64,000 nt of DNA from Pedobacter cryoconitis (GTDB lineage Bacteria > Bacteroidota > Bacteroidia > Sphingobacteriales > Sphingobacteriaceae): positions 1,440,598-1,504,597 of the forward strand of contig JAAAFW010000015.1 in NCBI GenBank assembly GCA_019352875.1. Direction: 5' to 3'. The notes under the pieces were generated by a model. The model was not told the origin of the DNA. It saw only the letters and a list, made by a program, of their open reading frames with translations, and made no database searches. Below, piece by piece: positions 1 to 8,700 of the stretch. The position numbers were made by a program, and so were the translations under genes. The first letter of the stretch is position 1, and the number at the start of each line of letters is the position of its first letter.

Positions 1-392
1 AACTGGGGAATGCGAAAATTGGTATTACTTCAACTATACCATTTACACGCAATGTAATGCCGATACCTACGCTTCATAAACATGGTGTAGACGTGATGGC
101 AGGAAACGATTGTATTATCGATTGGTGGAGTACATTTGGGAGTGGCAGCATATTACAAAAGACAAATCTTTCTGCTCAGTTATATGGATACCGTAATGAA
201 TTCGACCTTTCCAGAAGCCTTAGATTAGCTACTCATAATGTTCTGCCATTGGATGATAAGGGAAACCAGGTTTGGCCGAAGGCAGGTGATACAGCCGATT
301 TCGTACTGATAGATGCCAGTTGTTCATCAGAAGCAGTTTCCAGGATATCACCTGTCAAATCGTTGGTTCATCGTGGAAATATCGTATACTAA
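1..392 (+). CDS. Amidohydrolase / cytosine deaminase-like protein, C-terminal fragment
   Basis: The reading frame is open from the left edge (first full codon at position 3), so the N-terminus lies outside the window; the first ATG at 57 is only an internal methionine. The visible part resembles the C-terminal end of the metal-dependent amidohydrolase (cytosine deaminase-like) fold. It has a late strand with GND, where the family keeps a metal- or substrate-contacting aspartate, then a short composite-domain tail ending in HRGNIVY, typical of the beta-sandwich that closes the barrel. Members hydrolyse amide or amidine bonds in heterocycles in the cytoplasm; the substrate cannot be told from this fragment. 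Only 3 bases separate it from the MFS gene, so the two are probably co-transcribed and the transporter may move its substrate or product. Confidence 0.7.
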   Translation, partial: LGNAKIGITSTIPFTRNVMPIPTLHKHGVDVMAGNDCIIDWWSTFGSGSILQKTNLSAQLYGYRNEFDLSRSLRLATHNVLPLDDKGNQVWPKAGDTADFVLIDASCSSEAVSRISPVKSLVHRGNIVY

Positions 393-395
393 ACA

Positions 396-1598
396 ATGAA
401 TTTGAAGAAACCCGAACTCACAAATACAACGTTATGGCTAATGACAATCGCCAGTGGGCTGGTAGTTGGAAACAATTATTATAACCAGCCCTTACTAGGT
501 TTAATTGCCAGGGACCTCTCGGTAACTGAAAGTCAGGTAAGTAATATTGCAATGCTTACACAAGTAGGATACGCTTTTGGATTGCTGTTCATTGTCCCTC
601 TGGGTGATATGTTTCTTAGAAAACGGCTCATCCTGATAGATTTCTGTTTTATTATCCTTTCCTTGCTCGGAATGACTTTAGCTCCAAACCTGGGCTGGCT
701 GTTGGTTGCGAGTTTTACAGTTGGTTTTACTTCGGTAATCCCGCAGATGTTTGTTCCGATGGCCGCAGAGCTGGCGACTAAAGAAAAGCAAGGCTCTGCG
801 ATCGGGATGGTGATGAGCGGATTGTTAATCGGCATTCTCCTGTCTCGTGTGGTTAGTGGTTTTGTTGGAGATTTATGGGGATGGAAAGCAATGTACTACA
901 TTGCTGCAGCGTTGATGGTAATCCTGGCTGGATTGGTTGCAGTGAAATTGCCCGAGGTTCCACCATCATTTAAGGGTGGTTATGCCGCATTAATGAAGTC
1001 ACTGATCCATCTGACCAGAACTCAGCCCGTCCTTCGCCTTGCTGCATTCCGGGGAGCCGTAGGTTTCGCTGCGTTCAGTGCTTTCTGGACGATATTGGTA
1101 TTTCATCTAAAGGGGCCTCCATTTTATGCAGGTGCTGCAGTTGCCGGATCATTTGGGATAATTGGTGCTGCCGGTGCACTGGCGGCAGCTTTAGTCGGTA
1201 GAATTAGTAAAAGCGTAAAACCTTTCACTATTGTTCTGGCAGCGATTTTAATGCTTATTTTGAGTTGGGTAGTTTTTTATTTCGCCGGGTATACCTACAT
1301 CGGACTGATTTGTGGTATAATCCTAATTGATCTGGGTTTGCAATCGATGCACATTATGAATCAGGCCGGCTTTTTTGCCTTGAATCTGGGCGCAACTAAC
1401 CGCCTGAATACAGTTTATATGTTCAGCTACTTTATAGGCGGTTCGGTGGGCACTTTTCTGGCTTCTTTAGCCTGGGGATATTTTCAGTGGGATGGTGTGG
1501 TTATGGTTGGATTGTTTTTTACATTTTTGGCTCTTGGTGCGCATTTGTTATATGGGAAAGCTAATTTATCCAGTGACGATAGCCGTAATTTACACTGA
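396..1598 (+). CDS. MFS transporter (DHA1-like efflux or uptake permease)
   Basis: This is a 400-residue integral inner-membrane protein of about twelve hydrophobic segments, the usual major facilitator length. The first helix is followed by NNYYNQPLL, and the loop after helix 2 carries PLGDMFLRKR, the family's motif A with its conserved aspartate and basic residues. It starts 3 bases after the amidohydrolase stop and is followed after 17 bases by an AraC regulator, which suggests one transcriptional unit. Related proteins are annotated as drug or arabinose efflux permeases; the substrate here is unknown. Family assignment is firm, direction of transport is inference. Confidence 0.88.
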   Translation: MNLKKPELTNTTLWLMTIASGLVVGNNYYNQPLLGLIARDLSVTESQVSNIAMLTQVGYAFGLLFIVPLGDMFLRKRLILIDFCFIILSLLGMTLAPNLGWLLVASFTVGFTSVIPQMFVPMAAELATKEKQGSAIGMVMSGLLIGILLSRVVSGFVGDLWGWKAMYYIAAALMVILAGLVAVKLPEVPPSFKGGYAALMKSLIHLTRTQPVLRLAAFRGAVGFAAFSAFWTILVFHLKGPPFYAGAAVAGSFGIIGAAGALAAALVGRISKSVKPFTIVLAAILMLILSWVVFYFAGYTYIGLICGIILIDLGLQSMHIMNQAGFFALNLGATNRLNTVYMFSYFIGGSVGTFLASLAWGYFQWDGVVMVGLFFTFLALGAHLLYGKANLSSDDSRNLH

Positions 1599-1615
1599 TA
1601 TCGCTAATTTTATAA

Positions 1616-2533
1616 ATGCAGCAGAAGGAACCCGTATCGACAACTTTATCGGAATTGTATGAGTCCATGGGGCTATCTGTCGCACTGGTCAATTCAGTTT
1701 CCGGATTTACAGTCCATTCCATAAAGGAAACATTTCTGCACCTGCCTTTTAAATCTATCGCGTACCGTCCAGATTTTTTTAGCTTCGTTTTCGTCAGAGA
1801 TGCATTCGGAAAGTATATCATTGACGATACACTATTTGAAATTAGTCCGGGGACAATCTACTTTACTAATCCGGGGAATTACAGAACCTTTGAATGGTTT
1901 GAAATAAATGATGCATATCTGATCACTTTTAATGAATCTTATCTGAAAGAGAACGTTCATCATGATGTTTATCAGGACTTCTCTTTTTTGCTGACCGAAA
2001 CCATTCAGCCAAGGCAGATGAAATCAGAACAGTTTGATCAGATTGAGAGAATTTACCTTCAGATTCACGAGGAGCATCTGGGTAATTCTCCTTATAAAGA
2101 CAGGATTATCGGGAGCTTGTTCGTGGCGCTGTTATTGAAAATTAAAGAATACTTCTGGCAGGATTATAATCCTATTTATGAAGGCAATCGGAGTTCTTCC
2201 ATCGTTAAAACCTTTAAAAAGAATTTAGAAGATCATTACCGGGGTTTAGTCTTTGGCCAGGAAAATATTCTTTACAGAGTTCAGGATTATGCCGATTTAC
2301 AGCATTTACACCCAAATTACCTGAGTAGTGTTATAAAAACAAAAACAGGGAAACCCGTAAGTGTCTGGATTTCTGAGAAAACTATTGCAAAAGCAAAATC
2401 ACTATTGCGGAACTTAGAAATCTCTATCAAAGAGATATCCTTCATGCTCGGGTTTACCGAGGCTACACACTTTAGTAATTACTTCAAAAAACATACGGAT
2501 CTCACTCCGGTTACCTACCGCAAACAACAATAG
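1616..2533 (+). CDS. AraC family transcriptional regulator
   Basis: The 305-residue protein has an N-terminal cupin-like sensing half (roughly residues 40-110, with a GTIYFTNPG turn) and a C-terminal AraC DNA-binding half (roughly 205-305). The latter shows two helix-turn-helix units: the first with LQHLHPNYLSSVIK, and the second with EISFMLGFTEATHFSNYFKKH followed by TPVTYRK, the classic AraC signature. The small-molecule ligand is unknown. It lies between the transporter and two SDR genes in the same direction, so it probably controls one or both. There is a 99-base gap before the first SDR gene. Confidence 0.9.
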   Translation: MQQKEPVSTTLSELYESMGLSVALVNSVSGFTVHSIKETFLHLPFKSIAYRPDFFSFVFVRDAFGKYIIDDTLFEISPGTIYFTNPGNYRTFEWFEINDAYLITFNESYLKENVHHDVYQDFSFLLTETIQPRQMKSEQFDQIERIYLQIHEEHLGNSPYKDRIIGSLFVALLLKIKEYFWQDYNPIYEGNRSSSIVKTFKKNLEDHYRGLVFGQENILYRVQDYADLQHLHPNYLSSVIKTKTGKPVSVWISEKTIAKAKSLLRNLEISIKEISFMLGFTEATHFSNYFKKHTDLTPVTYRKQQ

Positions 2534-2632
2534 TCCTGATCTTGGATTTTTGTCATTAATCCTTTAGTATCCGTCCTTTACGAGACTCTTCTTTACCTGA
2601 ACTTTGAGATATCAAATTAAGATAAAGAAAAC

Positions 2633-3373
2633 ATGAAAAATCTAAATGAAAAAGTAATTCTCGTTACGGGTGCTTCAAGAGGGATAGGGGCAAGCATCGC
2701 TCATAAACTGGCTTCAGCAGGAGCTAAGGTTATTGTCAATTACGCTGGTGGTCAGGCAGCAGCAGAACAGACTGTTAATGAAATTACCGGCCTGGGTGGA
2801 GATGCAATTGCTCTTCGTGCAGATGTAAGTAAAGCTACAGCTGTAAAAGCAATGTTTGATGCAGCTATTAACCATTACGGAAGGATTGATGTACTGGTTA
2901 ATAATGCTGGTATTATGATCACAAAACTATTAAAAGATACTACTGATGAAGATTTTGCGCTGCAGTTTGATATTAATGTAAAGGGGACTTTTAATACCAT
3001 GCGCGAAGCAGCTACCCGTTTGGCAGATAATGGTAGTATTATAAATTTTTCTACTTCTGTAAACCGTATTATGTTGCCAGGTTACAGCACTTACGTCGCA
3101 ACGAAAGCAGCTGTGGAGCAGCTTACCCGTGTATTCTCTAAAGAGGTAGGCAGCAGGGGGATTAACGTAAACTCGGTATCTCCCGGTCCAACCAATACGG
3201 AATTGTTTACGAATGGCAAACCCCAGGAAGTGATAGATCGTTTGGCTTCACTTTCGCCTTTTAACCGTATCGGCGAACCTGAAGATATCGCTCAAATCGT
3301 AACATTTCTTGCAAGTGACGAAGCCAAATGGATTAATGCACAGAATATTGGTGTAAATGGTGGAATGGCTTAA
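2633..3373 (+). CDS. SDR family NAD(P)-dependent oxidoreductase (FabG-like)
   Basis: This is a classical short-chain dehydrogenase of 246 residues. The Rossmann cofactor loop TGASRGIG is near residues 12-19, NNAG near 89-92, and the catalytic Ser with the YVATK tetrad (Tyr and Lys) near 141-160. The C-terminal SPGPTNTEL and VNGGMA segments are typical of 3-oxoacyl-ACP-reductase-like SDRs. It reduces a ketone or oxidises an alcohol with NAD(P)H in the cytoplasm. The position among an AraC regulator, a second SDR, a tautomerase and an exporter argues against a housekeeping fatty-acid role and for conversion of an unidentified carbonyl compound; that is inference. Confidence 0.9.
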   Translation: MKNLNEKVILVTGASRGIGASIAHKLASAGAKVIVNYAGGQAAAEQTVNEITGLGGDAIALRADVSKATAVKAMFDAAINHYGRIDVLVNNAGIMITKLLKDTTDEDFALQFDINVKGTFNTMREAATRLADNGSIINFSTSVNRIMLPGYSTYVATKAAVEQLTRVFSKEVGSRGINVNSVSPGPTNTELFTNGKPQEVIDRLASLSPFNRIGEPEDIAQIVTFLASDEAKWINAQNIGVNGGMA

Positions 3374-3408
3374 CTGGCCGGCGGGATGTAAATAAAAAAC
3401 AGAAGATT

Positions 3409-4161
3409 ATGAATAGTTTAAGAAATAAAGTGGCCCTAATTACAGGGTCGGCAAGAGGGTTGGGAAAAGCGATTGCAGAACGGTATGCCGCAATGGGCGC
3501 AGATATAATAATTAATTATTCCAGGGACAGTACTTCTGCAGAGGAGGTGCTGAGCAATATTAAAGCGATGGGTGTGAGGGCGATAGTAATACAGGCAGAT
3601 GTAAGTAAAGTAGCGGATCTGGAACGTTTATTTGAAACTGCAAAATCGGAATTTGGCAGAATCGATATTGTTGTGGCGAATGCTGGTATTGAACTGGTAG
3701 AGACTCCTGTAGCAGATTTTACTGAGGAGCAGTTTGACCGCCTTTTTGCAATCAATACCAAAGGTGCATATTTCACTATGCAGCAGGCTGCCCGAAATAT
3801 TTCGGATAACGGACGTATCATTTATATTGCTTCGAGTACTACTGCCTTTCCGGTTTCTGGCATGGCGGTTTATGGGGGAAGTAAAATCACACCAAGGTAT
3901 ATGGTAGATGTATTATCCAAGGAGATTGGTCACAGAGGAGTAACTGTCAATACTATCATCCCATTTGCAGTAGATCATTCAGGAATTTTTGCTGAGCCGG
4001 AAAGTTTCCCTGAATTAAGGAAGCAATTGCTGGATAGCTGTCCGATGGGAAGATTGGCTGATGTGGAAGATGTCGCAAACGTTGCAGAATTTTTTGCCAG
4101 TGATCTTTCTTCTTTCGTAAATGGGCAGCATCTTTTGGTAAACGGAGGTGCAACGAACTAA
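3409..4161 (+). CDS. SDR family NAD(P)-dependent oxidoreductase, second copy
   Basis: This is another classical SDR, 250 residues, 35 bases after the first and in the same direction. It has TGSARGLG near the N-terminus, ANAG in place of the more common NNAG, and a YGGSK active-site tetrad preceded by the catalytic serine in ASSTT. The C-terminus ends in NGQHLLVNGGATN, the usual substrate-lid and dimer tail. The pair is similar along its whole length but clearly diverged, so it may be an old tandem duplication with different substrates, or two steps of one route. Its stop codon overlaps the start of the next gene by one base, which implies translational coupling. Confidence 0.88.
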   Translation: MNSLRNKVALITGSARGLGKAIAERYAAMGADIIINYSRDSTSAEEVLSNIKAMGVRAIVIQADVSKVADLERLFETAKSEFGRIDIVVANAGIELVETPVADFTEEQFDRLFAINTKGAYFTMQQAARNISDNGRIIYIASSTTAFPVSGMAVYGGSKITPRYMVDVLSKEIGHRGVTVNTIIPFAVDHSGIFAEPESFPELRKQLLDSCPMGRLADVEDVANVAEFFASDLSSFVNGQHLLVNGGATN

Positions 4162-4598
4162 TGAGAAATGAAATCATTTACTCCACTTTATTACTTGCTG
4201 GTCTTTTACTGGTTATCAAGGGGCCAGCATTTTTTAAAAAAGATCTTGGAGCGGACATAAAAAATACGATGGAAACAGATATAGAGAAACTAAATCAGCC
4301 GGTTGTCAAAAAAGCGATTATAGCTTTGCAGGCGGCTGATTCAAAGACATGGTTTTCGTTATTTACGGAGGATGCTCTTCTTTATGATGACGGCAGCAGC
4401 AGAAACTTTAAAAGTTTTTTTGAGAAGGCTATAGGACAGGAGAGATTTCTGAGTATAGATAAAGTGCAGGACAATGGCCTGTCCTTATATGGGAAATTTC
4501 ACAGTGATGTATGGGGCGAGTTTAAAACCTACTTTAAGTTTCAGATCAATCGGGATGGCCGAATCACACGGCTTGACATTGGACAGGCAAAATACTGA
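4161..4598 (+). CDS. Membrane-anchored NTF2/SnoaL-like protein
   Basis: This is a 145-residue protein whose start overlaps the stop of the upstream SDR in a TAATG arrangement. The first 25 residues form one hydrophobic segment (IIYSTLLLAGLLLVI), suggesting an anchor; the rest (about 40-145) looks like a cone-shaped NTF2-like domain, with WFSLFTEDALLYDDGSS typical of SnoaL-like polyketide cyclase and isomerase relatives. A second ATG at 4269 would give a soluble 110-residue form of the usual family length, so the start is uncertain. It may bind or isomerise a product of the SDRs; no catalytic residue can be claimed. Confidence 0.65.
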   Translation: MRNEIIYSTLLLAGLLLVIKGPAFFKKDLGADIKNTMETDIEKLNQPVVKKAIIALQAADSKTWFSLFTEDALLYDDGSSRNFKSFFEKAIGQERFLSIDKVQDNGLSLYGKFHSDVWGEFKTYFKFQINRDGRITRLDIGQAKY

Positions 4599-4629
4599 TT
4601 TTAATACCCGGGTAATTGTTTAAGCTGAA

Positions 4630-5019
4630 CTATTGCTCCCCTGGAGACCAGTCATCACTTAGATGTCCCATCCATTGATGGTACATCTCGTCCCCTGAAT
4701 GTTGAGTATACTCTATGTTTAACTGGTTAGTTTCGAGTTCCAATATCTCATTGCAAATCTGAATCAGATGCTTTGAAAGTTTCTCCCGGGTATTTTTGTC
4801 CCGGCCTGTCCTGATATCGCACATCATTATTGCTGCTGGATAAGGGTCGTCAGTTCCGCATCTCCATATTGATCCTTCTCCTAGTTCACGAATGGTTACA
4901 GTAATACGTTTTACATCTGCTTGCATGATGGTCGAATACACTTTTCCGATACGTTTAGCCAATAACTGTTTGGTTTCTAACGGGTAACTTCTGATAACTT
5001 CAATCTGTATATAAGGCAT
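4630..5019 (-). CDS. Tautomerase family protein (4-oxalocrotonate tautomerase-like)
   Basis: The protein has 129 residues and begins Met-Pro, so proline becomes the N-terminal catalytic base after methionine removal, as in the tautomerase superfamily. The following IQIEVIRSYPLETKQLLAKRI matches the first beta-alpha unit of the family. It is longer than the 60-80 residue 4-OT type; the extra C-terminal part holds a second beta-alpha unit and a polar tail. It converges with the SDR/NTF2-like genes and lies 56 bases downstream of the Crp-type regulator on the same strand. The substrate is unknown, probably an enol or keto acid. Confidence 0.75.
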   Translation of the reverse strand: MPYIQIEVIRSYPLETKQLLAKRIGKVYSTIMQADVKRITVTIRELGEGSIWRCGTDDPYPAAIMMCDIRTGRDKNTREKLSKHLIQICNEILELETNQLNIEYTQHSGDEMYHQWMGHLSDDWSPGEQ

Positions 5020-5075
5020 ACGGCTACATTTAATTTATATAACTAATATACCTATATCGTGGATCTGGTTTTAAA

Positions 5076-5648
5076 TTATTTTTTCAGCAGATATGATTTC
5101 TTGATCTTAAACAAATGGTTTTTGCTCATGTTAAGCAGCTTGGCTAATATAGCCGCATTTACTCTGAACAGGACTGACCTTTGGTTTTTAGCAAAGACAT
5201 TAAACCTATCTTTTGCATTTGTCATTCTAAGCAGGATTTCTCTTTCTTTAGCCATATGGATACTTTCTTCCTGTATTTCTAAAAATAGCTGACAGAAATA
5301 CGGACTGTCCCGAAGTATTAATGCGGCTGTATTCAGGTTTAGTGCGTACACCCGGGATTCTTCAATTGCCTGTATATTCTCGGCAAATGGCAACTGATTA
5401 GAGAAGACTCCGCCAGGTGATATAAACCCGCTATCTATTATCCAGGATGGGTAGGGTAGTTCGTTGATTATATAACTACCCATAACCAGTCCTTCTTCTA
5501 CATAGTATAAAGTCGGATAAGAATATCCACTGCTATCCAGTGAGGTTCCCTTTCTGACAGTAAGCTCTACAAAAAGATCTTTGAGGGCCGTAATATCGTG
5601 GAACTGGGTAGCCCGCATAGACAATAATTTTTCATGTAGTTCTTGCAT
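5076..5648 (-). CDS. Crp/Fnr-type transcriptional regulator
   Basis: This is a 190-residue protein with an N-terminal cyclic-nucleotide-binding-like beta-roll (about 20-110), a long central helix (about 110-140) and a short C-terminal helix-turn-helix (NAAILAKLLNMSKNHLFKIKKSY). The roll lacks an obvious cAMP-binding arginine signature, as is usual in the many Bacteroidota Crp-like proteins whose ligands are unknown. It lies 141 bases downstream of the NRPS gene on the same strand and could regulate that gene or the divergent methyltransferase. That regulatory link rests on position only. Confidence 0.8.
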   Translation of the reverse strand: MQELHEKLLSMRATQFHDITALKDLFVELTVRKGTSLDSSGYSYPTLYYVEEGLVMGSYIINELPYPSWIIDSGFISPGGVFSNQLPFAENIQAIEESRVYALNLNTAALILRDSPYFCQLFLEIQEESIHMAKEREILLRMTNAKDRFNVFAKNQRSVLFRVNAAILAKLLNMSKNHLFKIKKSYLLKK

Positions 5649-5789
5649 AGTACAATTAAGTAAATGTTTTTTATATAAAAGATAACATTTGATTCGATTT
5701 GCACATAGTCATCATTTTTGTTGAAATGTTTACTATTTAAAATCGACTTAACTCTACAAATACTAAATACCTATATACTATTTTGTATA

Positions 5790-8700
5790 TCAAAACCCCT
5801 CAATTCCCAGATTTTTAAGATAAGCAGATAACATATTTCTATCAATAGCAGGCACCCGGATGTCACTGTCCTTTAAAAAATGCAGCGTATTACTGGTGTC
5901 AAAATCCGGTGTGTTCTGGTGGATTTCTATGATAGACTTATCATCGTATACTTTAAATTTGAACAAACTCAATAAAGGATACAGAGGACTCTGCTCGTCA
6001 TTTTCCCATAAGCTCATCCATTCTGTATATGGAAGCGGTTTAAGATTCATCCCAAATTCTTTATTGAGTAAAACGAAGAAATCGGTAACACTGATATTAT
6101 CAGTTTTGGTTGAGCTCAGATGAAAGATTTTTCCAGGCGCATTAGGATTTTTACTTATATGTGCAATGGCTTTACCGATGAAATCTACAGCTATCAACTC
6201 TTCCTTTTGTGCAGCTAGCATTGGGTAAGAATTAAGCTCAATACAGGTTTTAACCAATGAACTCCACCACTGATATTTGGCTGTTGCGCCGTTTAAGCTG
6301 TGACAGAAAGCATACCCTAATCTAAAGATAATTACAGGAACACCCAGTTTAATCGCTTTATCTGCTATTTTCTCCATTACCCATTTGCTCTGAATATACC
6401 CCATATCCCTGCTGAGATACTTAAAAGCCGGATCAGTAGGGTCATTTTCCATGATCATTTCCGGGTGTGTAAAATAATGTTCCCAACTGTATACGCCAAC
6501 TGTAGAAAGCAAGCTGATTTGCTTGAGTTGTACCGTTGTGGCGAGTTGAATTAAGCTGCGCAGGCCACCGATGTTAGCGGCTTTCATATAGGCGTAGGGT
6601 TGAATAAAATTGACTGCGCCCCCTGCATGATAAATCACGTCAATCTTTTTAGCCAACTCGCCATATGCAGTTTCAGAAAGTCCCAGTAGCGGTTTGGAGA
6701 GATCTCCAGTTAGTAGTTTAACTCTTTCTGAATCATAAATTTCAACCGGTAATAACTGCTGCCGGATAGTTTTTAGCAAGCGCTCGGCTGCATGTTTTTC
6801 GTTGTCCGAACGAATCAGCAGATAAATGGAAGCCTGGGTTGTGCGAATAAACTCCGCAAGCATATGTATGCCTACAAATCCTGTTGCTCCGGTAAGTAGA
6901 ATAGCTCGTGGATTGGTGAAATTTCCCTTGCTGCTGTAGTTAAACGCATCAGGATCGATAACCTGGGCAGCATCAATTTTGAGTTCTTCACTTAAAGGGT
7001 CATTCCCCAGGCTGTAATTTTGCGGTGATAAATTCGTGTCGCTTGTTTCAATCAGGCGGGCGAGCTTGCGGATTGTGTTGTTGATATACAATTCACTTAA
7101 CGATATTTTTCCGGGATAATGCTGGGCAATACGACTGTAAAGCTTAGTGAGTAATAAAGAGTGACCGCCAAGGTGAAAAAAATTATCATCTACCTGGATG
7201 GACTTAAGCTTTAGCACGTCACTCCATATTTCTTTTAGTAACTGTTCATGTTCATTTAGCTCTTGCTGCTCTTCCTCTGTTTCATGACTGCTTTCTTCAG
7301 CGAAGCGGGCGAGTGCGTGCAGATCAAGCTTTCCATTATGTTTAACCGGTAGTTCTTCAATTCTGATAATTTCCGCGGGGATCATGTAGGCAGGGAGTTT
7401 TTTATCCAGCTCGGCCCTGATAGAAGACTTTTTATTATCGCCGGTAATGTATGCACGGATAGAAAGCAGATCACTATCTGGTCTGACGAGTTGAACTACT
7501 GCCTGCCCGATACCATCAATTTGCTGAAGAGCAGCCTCTATTTCAGATAATTCTACCCGATATCCACGTATTTTGATCTGCTGATCTTCCCTGCCGGCAT
7601 ATTCAATCATCCCGTCTTTGAGCAATCGTACACGATCTCCTGTTTTGTACATTCGATTGTAAATGAATTCATTAGGGTCATCTTTTTGAATGAACGGATT
7701 AGATGGGAACTTTTCTGCCGTTAACTTCGGTTGGTTTAAATAACCTCTGGCTACCTGTATTCCGGAAATGTATAGTTCTCCTATCGCACCTTCCGGAACC
7801 TGACGCCTGTATTTATCCAGAATGTAAAACCTGATATGCTGAATAGGTTTCCCCAAAGTGTTTCCTGAATGCCTGGTGTCAAACACAAAATTATTGACTG
7901 CAACAGTAGTCTCAGTAGGTCCGTAGGCATTAAGCAATTTGACTTTAGATATCCAGCGTCTGCTCAGAGACAATGGACAGACTTCAGCACCGGTAGCAAT
8001 CACCCTTAAATGTGGGAAAGCGGCAGATTCTGGTAAAGTCGACAATACCGACGGCGAAATAAAAGGAATAACCGTTATTGCGTGCAATTGTAGAAAATTA
8101 GCCAGGTTTTCGCCAAGAAGTTTATTATTCGGATATAAATGGACAGTAGCCCCTTTGATAAGTGGGATCCATATATCCATCACCGATCCGTCAAAATTGT
8201 AGGGTGAAAACTGTAAAGTACGGTCTTCAGAACCGATATCAAGCAGGTCTCCATACCGGGTCGTAAAGTTACTTATTGCGCGGTGTTCAATTAGTACGCC
8301 TTTTGGTATTCCTGTTGTTCCTGAGGTATGGATTACATAAATCAGATCCGATGGACTATGGGTATTTGTGAAACTTCGCATCTCTTGTTCGCCGGTACCG
8401 GTATTGAGTATGTCTTCCAGATACAGCACGGGTATCTGCAGCATTTCTGCAATCTTTTTAAAGTTATAGGTGGTGACCAGAAATGATGGATTTGTGTCAT
8501 CAATTAACACGTTCATTCTTTCGATAGGATTATTGATATCCAGTGGTATATATGCAGCTCCGGATTTAACAACACCTAGAAGACCTGAGACAAGTTCCAG
8601 AGACTGCTCCATCAGGCAAGCAACGAACTGTCCACGTTTTACTCCTGATCTGATCAGGTAGTTTGCTACTATAGCAGATTGCTTATGCAGCTGGAGATAG

